From assembly GCA_964544635.1 (NCBI GenBank), contig CAZJCK010000052.1, forward strand, positions 1 through 25,449: a stretch of DNA of 25,449 bases. The letters run 5' to 3'. The translations under genes and the position numbers were made by a program. Position 1 is the stretch's first letter. The number at the start of each line of letters is the position of its first letter. Below the pieces are notes generated by a model. It ran no database searches. It was not told where the DNA came from and worked only from the letters and a program-made list of their open reading frames with translations. The DNA is from CAZJCK01 sp964544635 (GTDB taxonomy: Bacteria > Zixibacteria > MSB-5A5 > GN15 > FEB-12). Shown here in pieces: positions 9,070-14,255 of this stretch.

Positions 9070-9089
9070 CCGAAGGACAGGGCAACAGA

Positions 9090-9821
9090 ATGGATTTCAA
9101 CAACAAGGTCGTCATCGTCACGGGATCGGCTCGCGGGATCGGACGTCGCATCGCCGAGCGGTTTGCCGAGGCGGGCGCAAAGGTGGTCATCAGCGATATC
9201 GACCAGGCTGCCTGCGAAGCCACCGCCCGGGAGATCGGCAATGGTGCCATCGGCCTCAAAGCCAACGTAACCAAAGCCGCAGAGGTCGGCGAGCTGTTCA
9301 ACAAGACAGTCGAACAACTCGGCCGGGTCGATGTCGTGGTCAACAATGCCGGCATTACCCGTGACACCCTGCTGATCAGGATGGATGAAGAGGCCTGGGA
9401 TACGGTTCTTGACATCAATCTAAAGGGCGCGTTTCTTGTGTCGAAAACGGCCGCGAAGATTATGATGAAGCAGCGTTCAGGACGTATCGTGAACATCAGT
9501 TCGGTGGTTGGCCTCAACGGCAATGCCGGCCAGGCCAACTATGCCGCCTCCAAGGCGGGGCTGCTCGGACTGACCAAGACCACGGCCAAGGAGCTGGCGG
9601 CCCGCGGTATCACCGTCAACGCCGTCGCTCCCGGCTATATACAGACCGACATGACGGCGGACTTGCCGGAGTCGGCCAGGGAAATGTTCTTGAATAATAT
9701 TGCGCTGAAACGAGCCGGGACGACCGATGATGTCGCGTCGGCGGTGCTCTTTTTGGCCTCGGACAATGCGTCGTACATCACCGGACAGGTCCTGTCGGTG
9801 GATGGCGGCCTTGTTTCGTAA
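9090..9821 (+). CDS. fabG: 3-oxoacyl-ACP reductase
   Basis: FabG is the NADPH-dependent short-chain dehydrogenase that reduces 3-ketoacyl-ACP in each elongation round. The 243-residue protein has TGSARGIG (11-18) for the cofactor, NNAG (85-88), and the full SDR catalytic tetrad Asn110, Ser138, Tyr151 and Lys155 (YAASK). The C-terminal ITGQVLSVDGGL is the FabG signature. Length is exactly typical. It lies between fabD and acpP with a 44-base gap before acpP that carries only the acpP ribosome site. Confidence 0.97.
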   Translation: MDFNNKVVIVTGSARGIGRRIAERFAEAGAKVVISDIDQAACEATAREIGNGAIGLKANVTKAAEVGELFNKTVEQLGRVDVVVNNAGITRDTLLIRMDEEAWDTVLDINLKGAFLVSKTAAKIMMKQRSGRIVNISSVVGLNGNAGQANYAASKAGLLGLTKTTAKELAARGITVNAVAPGYIQTDMTADLPESAREMFLNNIALKRAGTTDDVASAVLFLASDNASYITGQVLSVDGGLVS

Positions 9822-9865
9822 ACAACAAACACACTTGCAATACTACCGTAAGAGGAGCAGGAAAC

Positions 9866-10099
9866 ATGTCAGTTGAAGATCGCGTGAAAGAAATCATCGT
9901 CGACCAGCTGGGCGTCGAAGCCAGCCAGGTGACCGAAGGCGCCAAGTTTGTAGATGACCTGGGTGCCGATTCGCTCGATACCGTGGAACTGGTGATGGCG
10001 CTCGAAGAAGAATTCTCAATCGAGATCCCGGACGAAGACGCTGAGAAGATCGTCTCGGTCGGTGACGCCATCAAGTACATCAACGAAAACAAAAGCTAG
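9866..10099 (+). CDS. acpP: Acyl carrier protein
   Basis: The 77-residue acidic protein carries the growing acyl chain on a 4'-phosphopantetheine attached to Ser36 of the DSL motif (FVDDLGADSLDTVELVMALEE). The rest, VEDRVKEIIVDQLGV at the start and EFSIEIPDEDAEKI further on, matches type II ACPs of fatty-acid synthesis. A good Shine-Dalgarno sequence (AGAGGAG, about 8-10 bases before the ATG) fits its need for high expression. A perfect 17-base inverted repeat follows directly after its stop, before fabF. Confidence 0.98.
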   Translation: MSVEDRVKEIIVDQLGVEASQVTEGAKFVDDLGADSLDTVELVMALEEEFSIEIPDEDAEKIVSVGDAIKYINENKS

Positions 10100-10104
10100 A
10101 CAGG

Positions 10105-10125
10105 CTGTCACACCCGGTGTGACGG
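10105..10125 (+). promoter_or_regulatory. Inverted repeat between acpP and fabF
   Basis: GTCACACC at 10107-10114 and GGTGTGAC at 10116-10123 form a perfect 8-base inverted repeat around one central base; allowing a wobble pair the arms extend to 10105-10125. It sits 5 bases after the acpP stop and 9 bases before the fabF start. There is no T run, so it is not an intrinsic terminator. It could be an RNA hairpin that stabilises the acpP message or lowers fabF translation, or a protein-binding palindrome. Confidence 0.45.
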
Positions 10126-10134
10126 AATACGTGT

Positions 10135-11382
10135 ATGAGACGACGAGTCGTAGTTACGGGAATGGCGGCGTTGACCCCGATCGGGGCGACGCTCGATGAA
10201 ACGTGGGAGGCTTTGCTTGCCGGCAAGTCCGGGGTGGCGTCGATCACACGCTTTGACGTGTCCGACTACTCCACCCGCATTGCCGGCGAACTGAAGAACT
10301 TCGACGCCAGCCAGTACATTGAAAAGAAGGAAGCGCGGCGCATGGACCTGGCGGAACAATACTCCATTGTGGCCAGCGACATGGCGCTTGCTGACGCCGG
10401 GTTGAAGCCCGACGAACTGGACCTTGACCGCTGCGGTGTGATCATCGGGTCCGGTATCGGCGGTATTTCGACCTTCGAGCAGCAGCACGCAACCTTGCGT
10501 GATTCCGGTCCCAACCGGGTATCACCCTTTTTCATTCCGATGATGATCATCGACATGTGCGCCGGTCTGGTGTCGATTCGCCACGGCTTCCGCGGGCCCA
10601 ACTACGCCACCGTCTCGGCCTGCTCCTCGTCGGCTCATGCACTGATCGATGCCGCCCGGATCATTGAACGAGGCGAAGCCGATATCATGGTCTCGGGTGG
10701 CGCCGAAGCAACAATTACGCCCACGTCGCTGGCCGGTTTCTGCCAGGCCAAGGCGTTGTCGACGCGTAACGATGAACCGGAAAAAGCCTCGCGACCCTTC
10801 GACAAGGACCGCGACGGTTTCGTCATGGGCGAAGGTGCCGCAATGCTCATCCTCGAGGAGTATGAAAGTGCCAGGGCCCGCGGCGCTCGTATCTATGGCG
10901 AGTTTCTCGGCGGCGGCATGACCGCCGACGCCCACCACATGACGGCGCCGCATCCCGAGGGTATCGGCGCCCGCCGGGCGATGGAATGCGCCATCAAGGA
11001 CGCCGGTCTAACGACCGAAGACATCGAATATATCAACACCCACGGCACCTCGACCGGTCTGGGGGATGTGGCCGAAACCAAGGCGATCAAGAACGTGTTC
11101 GGCGAACACGCCCGCAAGCTGGTGATCAATTCGAGTAAATCCATGACCGGCCATCTGCTCGGCGCGGCCGGCGCTTTCGAGGCAGTGGTCTGTCTAAAAT
11201 CGCTGACCGAAGGCTCGGTGCATCCAACCATCAACCTCGATGAACCGGATCCGGAATGCGACCTGGACTATGTACCGCATACCAGGCGGGACGTGAAGTT
11301 GCGCTACGCCCTGTCCAATTCCTTCGGGTTCGGCGGCCACAACGTCTCGCTGGTGCTGGGAGCGGTTAACGGAAGCAAATAA
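10135..11382 (+). CDS. fabF: Beta-ketoacyl-ACP synthase II
   Basis: FabF condenses malonyl-ACP with acyl-ACP during chain elongation. The 415-residue protein has the Cys-His-His triad: Cys163 in VSACSSSAHAL, His303 in NTHGTSTGLGD, His340 in SMTGHLLGAAGA, and the conserved Lys335. It opens with RRRVVVTGMAALTPIG and ends in SNSFGFGGHNVSLVLG, both family hallmarks. THGTST is followed by GLGD where many homologues have PxGD. No clear Shine-Dalgarno sequence precedes the ATG; the inverted repeat at 10105-10125 occupies that place. rnc begins 1 base after its stop, so the pair is tightly coupled. Confidence 0.97.
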   Translation: MRRRVVVTGMAALTPIGATLDETWEALLAGKSGVASITRFDVSDYSTRIAGELKNFDASQYIEKKEARRMDLAEQYSIVASDMALADAGLKPDELDLDRCGVIIGSGIGGISTFEQQHATLRDSGPNRVSPFFIPMMIIDMCAGLVSIRHGFRGPNYATVSACSSSAHALIDAARIIERGEADIMVSGGAEATITPTSLAGFCQAKALSTRNDEPEKASRPFDKDRDGFVMGEGAAMLILEEYESARARGARIYGEFLGGGMTADAHHMTAPHPEGIGARRAMECAIKDAGLTTEDIEYINTHGTSTGLGDVAETKAIKNVFGEHARKLVINSSKSMTGHLLGAAGAFEAVVCLKSLTEGSVHPTINLDEPDPECDLDYVPHTRRDVKLRYALSNSFGFGGHNVSLVLGAVNGSK

Positions 11383-11383
11383 C

Positions 11384-12157
11384 ATGACTTGGCTCGACTG
11401 GTTCCGCCGCACGCTTGGGACTGACGATTCATCGGTCGGTTCCCAGGGCATACAGGTTGAACAGGTCGAGGGGCTGCTTGGCTACCACTTCCGCGACCGC
11501 GAGCTGCTTTACCTGGCGCTCACCCATCGATCCTATTCTCATCACCAGGACGGCTTCCTGCCGTCCAACGAACGCCTCGAGTTTCTCGGGGATTCTGTGC
11601 TCGGCCTGGTCATTGCCGATCAATTGTATCGCGATCATCGCCGCATGCGCGAGGGGGATCTCACCAAGACCAAGGCGCTGCTGGTAAACGAGGCTACGCT
11701 GGCGTCAATCGCCTGCGACATCGGCCTCAACCAGTACATACGCCTGTCACCGGAAGAACAGCGGTCCGGTGGCGGTGAACGCCCGTCAATCGTCTCCGAC
11801 GCCTTCGAATCGATCATCGGCGCGGTGTATCTCGACGGCGGCTTTGATGCCGCCCGCGACGTTGTCCTGCGATTGATCTACGCCCACAAAAAAGATATCA
11901 CCAATGACGAGACCAGGCGCAATTACAAGGGGGAACTGCTCGAAATCATGCAGGCGCGAGGTGAGGGAATGCCGCGCTACGATGTGATCAGTGAACAGGG
12001 CCCGGATCATGACAAGATGTTTGGTGTGCAGGTGACGGTGAACGGCAAGGTGGTCGGGCGCGGTGACGGTCATTCGAAGAAGGAAGCGGAGCAAAAGGCT
12101 GCTGCCGAAGCGCTGGCCCGGGTACTCGAAACCGAGAGTGAACTGCCGCCTGAGTAG
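11384..12157 (+). CDS. rnc: Ribonuclease III
   Basis: RNase III cleaves double-stranded RNA in rRNA and mRNA processing. The 257-residue protein has an endonuclease domain with the signature NERLEFLGDSVL (62-73; Glu63, Glu66, Asp70) and the second acidic pair Asp139/Glu142 in SDAFESIIGAVYLDGG. A C-terminal dsRNA-binding domain (about 178-250; NYKGELLEIMQ, then FGVQVTVNGKVVGRGDGHSKKEAEQKAA) is complete. The start ATG is 1 base after the fabF stop. The acpP-fabF-rnc order resembles the Gram-positive acpP-rnc linkage. The stop codon lies inside a 12-base palindrome (12154-12165). Confidence 0.98.
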   Translation: MTWLDWFRRTLGTDDSSVGSQGIQVEQVEGLLGYHFRDRELLYLALTHRSYSHHQDGFLPSNERLEFLGDSVLGLVIADQLYRDHRRMREGDLTKTKALLVNEATLASIACDIGLNQYIRLSPEEQRSGGGERPSIVSDAFESIIGAVYLDGGFDAARDVVLRLIYAHKKDITNDETRRNYKGELLEIMQARGEGMPRYDVISEQGPDHDKMFGVQVTVNGKVVGRGDGHSKKEAEQKAAAEALARVLETESELPPE

Positions 12158-12210
12158 GTACCTACCGAGAACGATCCACCGGATCCCGGGTTCCAAAAAC
12201 CGTGCCAATC

Positions 12211-12250
12211 GCATCACAGCCGTCTTCGGTTGCATGCTATCTTGTTTTAT
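12211..12250 (+). terminator. Probable intrinsic terminator of the fab-rnc operon
   Basis: A hairpin has an outer stem GCAT (12211-12214) with ATGC (12234-12237) and an inner stem CAGCCG (12217-12222) with CGGTTG (12227-12232, one G-U pair) closing a TCTT loop, separated by a 2x1 internal loop. A T-rich run (TATCTTGTTTTAT) follows. The structure is imperfect, but the site is where an operon end is expected. Confidence 0.45.
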
Positions 12251-12401
12251 TTCATAGTTTTTTTTATTGACATTTTTTTTAAACTCGGCTTTCGTGATAT
12301 CAAAAGGCGTTGGAGTGGTGCATCATACTAAGTCCACGACCGGCACAGGTGATCACAATCCGACGCACGAGGTGTCCAATTAAAACGAGGAGTCGTGAAC
12401 A

Positions 12402-12839
12402 ATGCGCAAGAGCAGAAAGAAAACGACCCGCAAGAAAACGACCAAGAAAGCCGCGACTCGACGCGGTGGCAAGCGAGTGCAGGAATGGACTCGCCAGGAA
12501 ATCTCCAAGCTGCGGAAACTCTTCCGTAGCAAACCGACCGCTGAGGTCGCGAAGGAGCTCGGTCGTTCTATTGCGTCGGTCAAATCCAAGGCCAGTGCCC
12601 TCGGTCTGAAAAAGACCAAGGCGGCCAAGAAGGCGGCGCGTCAGACGGCGGCTAAGAAGACGGCTCGCAAGACCCGTAAGAAAGCTGCAAAGAAGACCAC
12701 GCGCAAGAAGACCGCTCGCAAGAAGACTGCGCGCAAGAAAACCGCACGGAAGAAAACCGCGCGGAAGAAAACTGCTCGGAAGAAAACTGCCCGCAAGAAA
12801 ACGACGCGCAAGCGTAAGACCGCCCGCAAGAAGCGGTAG
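12402..12839 (+). CDS. Histone H1-like protein with Myb/SANT-like core and KKTAR repeats
   Basis: This 145-residue, extremely basic protein has three parts. Residues 1-27 are a Lys/Arg/Thr arm. Residues 28-71 form a helical DNA-binding-like unit (EWTRQEISKLRKLFRSKP, then TAEVAKELGRSIASVKSKASALGL) whose spacing of W, L, the A..LGRS..SV turn and the final LGL resembles Myb/SANT or GcrA-type helix-turn-helix domains. Residues 72-145 are a disordered Lys/Ala/Thr/Arg tail with eight tandem pentapeptides (KKTTR, six KKTAR, KKTTR), like the tails of bacterial histone H1-like and AlgP-type proteins. It has GAGGAG 9 bases upstream of the ATG and a strong terminator downstream, so it is probably monocistronic. 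I infer nucleoid binding; the exact role is unknown. Confidence 0.85.
   Translation: MRKSRKKTTRKKTTKKAATRRGGKRVQEWTRQEISKLRKLFRSKPTAEVAKELGRSIASVKSKASALGLKKTKAAKKAARQTAAKKTARKTRKKAAKKTTRKKTARKKTARKKTARKKTARKKTARKKTARKKTTRKRKTARKKR
12690..12809 (+). repeat. Eight tandem 15-base repeats coding KKTAR/KKTTR
   Basis: Eight in-frame 15-base units encode residues 97-136 of the histone-like protein. The units differ mainly at third codon positions: Ala is GCT, GCG, GCA, GCG, GCT, GCC and Arg alternates CGC and CGG, while the peptide is constant. The peptide is therefore kept by selection, and the DNA is not a fresh expansion. Confidence 0.95.
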
Positions 12840-12864
12840 TTTTTTGATACCATCCTGACGTAGC

Positions 12865-12893
12865 AAAGCCCGCCGTTCCGGCGGGCTTTTTTT
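12865..12893 (+). terminator. Intrinsic terminator after the histone-like gene
   Basis: GCCCGCC (12868-12874) pairs perfectly with GGCGGGC (12880-12886) over a 5-base loop; flanking AAA/TTT can extend the stem. A run of seven T follows (12887-12893). It is the best terminator in the window, 26 bases after the stop codon. Confidence 0.93.
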
Positions 12894-12920
12894 CTGCCCC
12901 GGATCAGTCTTTCCGGCTGC

Positions 12921-12948
12921 TTGACTTTTGGTCCGCCCGGCCTATATT
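12921..12948 (+). promoter_or_regulatory. Sigma-70-like promoter of etfB
   Basis: TTGACT (12921-12926) and TATATT (12943-12948) are separated by 16 bases, close to consensus. Transcription should start near 12955, giving a leader of about 40 bases with AGGAG at 12985-12989, 5 bases before the etfB ATG. A seven-codon ORF lies in the leader (12958-12981). Confidence 0.75.
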
Positions 12949-12994
12949 TCAACCTTGATGAGAAACGCCCGTACGATATAAGTCAGGAGTATAT

Positions 12995-13780
12995 ATGAAC
13001 ATAGTTGTCCTCGTAAAACAGGTCCCCGAGATCGCCCTCATCAAGGTCAATGAAGCCGAAAACAAGGTCGACCTGCCCCAGGGCCCGGGAACGGTCAATC
13101 CTTTCGACGAATACGCCGTGGAAGAAGCGCTTCGTCTGAAAGAAAAAACGGGGGGCAAATGCATGGTCATGACCGTCGGTTCGCAGCGGGCCGAATCTGC
13201 CCTGCGCGACTGCCTCGCGCTGGGCGCCGACGAAGCCTATCTCTTGACCGACGAGGCCTTCGATGGCTCCGACCCCCAGGGGGTCGCCCGCGTTCTGGCC
13301 GCCGGCCTCAAGAAGCTGGGCGATTATCACCTCGTCCTGGCCGGTAAACAGGCGGTCGACTCCGATTCCGCCCAGGTCCCCGGGGCTGTTGCGGCTATGC
13401 TCGACCTGCCCCAGGCAATGTTCGTGAAGAAGTTCGAAGAGGTCTCTGACGACAAAGTGACCGTCTTCAGGACCACTGAAGACGGCTACGACGTGGTCGA
13501 GCTCCAGCTGCCGGCCGTTTGTTCGGTCGTCAAGGAGATCAACGAACCGCGCCTGCCGTCGCTCAAAGGTAAGATGGCCGCCAAGAAAAAAGAGATCACC
13601 AGGTGGACAGCCGCCGATCTCGAGGTCGACAGCGACGGTGTGGGCGCCAATTCGCGCACCAGGACCCTGAAAGTTACGCCGCCGCCGCCGCGTCCAAAAG
13701 GGGAGATTTTGGAGGGCGAAACGCCGGACGAAATCGCCGACAAGCTATTCAAGAAACTGCGCGAGAACCAGATTATCTGA
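12995..13780 (+). CDS. etfB: Electron transfer flavoprotein subunit beta
   Basis: EtfB pairs with EtfA to carry electrons between acyl-CoA or other dehydrogenases and the quinone pool. The 261-residue protein has MNIVVLVKQVPE at the start, NPFDEYAVEEALRLKE, VMTVGSQRAESALRDCLALGADEAYLLTD, and the GKQAVDSDSAQVPGAVAAMLDLP segment typical of the family, then LQLPAVCSVVKEINEPRLPSLKGKMAAKKK. The C-terminal arm that reaches EtfA is present. It has its own promoter and ribosome site and ends in a hairpin terminator. No etfA is adjacent, although the two are usually neighbours; the partner must be elsewhere if the complex is made. Confidence 0.96.
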   Translation: MNIVVLVKQVPEIALIKVNEAENKVDLPQGPGTVNPFDEYAVEEALRLKEKTGGKCMVMTVGSQRAESALRDCLALGADEAYLLTDEAFDGSDPQGVARVLAAGLKKLGDYHLVLAGKQAVDSDSAQVPGAVAAMLDLPQAMFVKKFEEVSDDKVTVFRTTEDGYDVVELQLPAVCSVVKEINEPRLPSLKGKMAAKKKEITRWTAADLEVDSDGVGANSRTRTLKVTPPPPRPKGEILEGETPDEIADKLFKKLRENQII

Positions 13781-13787
13781 CCCGGAC

Positions 13788-13810
13788 GGGCCGCTTTCGA
13801 GCGGCCCTTT
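13788..13810 (+). terminator. Intrinsic terminator after etfB
   Basis: GGGCCGCT (13788-13795) and AGCGGCCC (13800-13807) form a perfect 8-base stem closed by a TTCG tetraloop, starting 7 bases after the etfB stop. The T run is short (TTT), so termination may be partial and allow some read-through into the cupin gene 15 bases later. Confidence 0.75.
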
Positions 13811-13824
13811 CCATATACGCTCCT

Positions 13825-14190
13825 ATGCTGATTCGCAAGCTCTCAGAATGCACGGAATTCGTTGCCGGCGACGGTACCCTTTTGCGCGAGCTGCTGCATC
13901 CCGACCGCGACTATCCGTTCGGTGGCCGCTATTCGCTCGCCCATGCCATCGTCGAACCGGGCAAACAGTCGCGGCGCCACCGCCTGACCTCGAGCGAGGT
14001 CTATTACATCCTCTCCGGCCATGGTGTCATGCACATTAATACTGACAGCGCCACCGTCGCCCCCGGCGACGCTTTCGAAATTCCGGCCGGCGCCACCCAG
14101 TGGCTGGAAAACACCGGTACCGGGCCGATCGCATTTCTGTGTATTGTCGACCCGGCCTGGCAGCCCGACCGGGAGACCGTCGACGACTAA
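13825..14190 (+). CDS. Small single-domain cupin
   Basis: The 121-residue protein is one cupin barrel. Motif 1 is PGKQSRRHRLTSSEVYYILSG and motif 2 is PGDAFEIPAGATQWLEN, followed by the family-like ending FLCIVDPAWQPDRE. Compared with the classic metal site, the second His of HxH is Leu (HRL) and the motif-2 His is Gln (GATQW), leaving one His and one Glu; the mannose-6-phosphate-isomerase-like cupin subgroup with IP.GA.QW.EN appears to share this. The substrate is unknown. The ATG at 13825 has no Shine-Dalgarno sequence; a TATACG element begins 11 bases upstream, suggesting a leaderless start. An upstream extension in this frame would overlap etfB and is not credible. Confidence 0.85.
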   Translation: MLIRKLSECTEFVAGDGTLLRELLHPDRDYPFGGRYSLAHAIVEPGKQSRRHRLTSSEVYYILSGHGVMHINTDSATVAPGDAFEIPAGATQWLENTGTGPIAFLCIVDPAWQPDRETVDD

Positions 14191-14220
14191 CCGCCGGCCC
14201 GGCCGCGAGCGTTTTCAAAT

Positions 14221-14251
14221 TTGACTTTACGCCCCAACCTGCCGATATACG
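14221..14251 (+). promoter_or_regulatory. Promoter at the start of the 749-residue secreted protein gene
   Basis: TTGACT (14221-14226) is followed by GATATA (14244-14249, 17-base spacer) or the overlapping TATACG (14246-14251, 19-base spacer). The expected transcription start falls on or next to the ATG at 14256, and no Shine-Dalgarno sequence precedes it, so the mRNA is probably leaderless. Confidence 0.55.
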
Positions 14252-14255
14252 ACCC

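Noticed and set aside
12154..12165. Twelve-base perfect palindrome GTAGGTACCTAC over the rnc stop codon
   Set aside because: Short and without loop space for a hairpin; no second copy seen nearby, so chance is likely.
12690..12809. Direct repeats as a CRISPR-like or minisatellite array
   Set aside because: The units are in frame within a coding sequence and vary synonymously; they encode the Lys/Arg tail of the histone-like protein.
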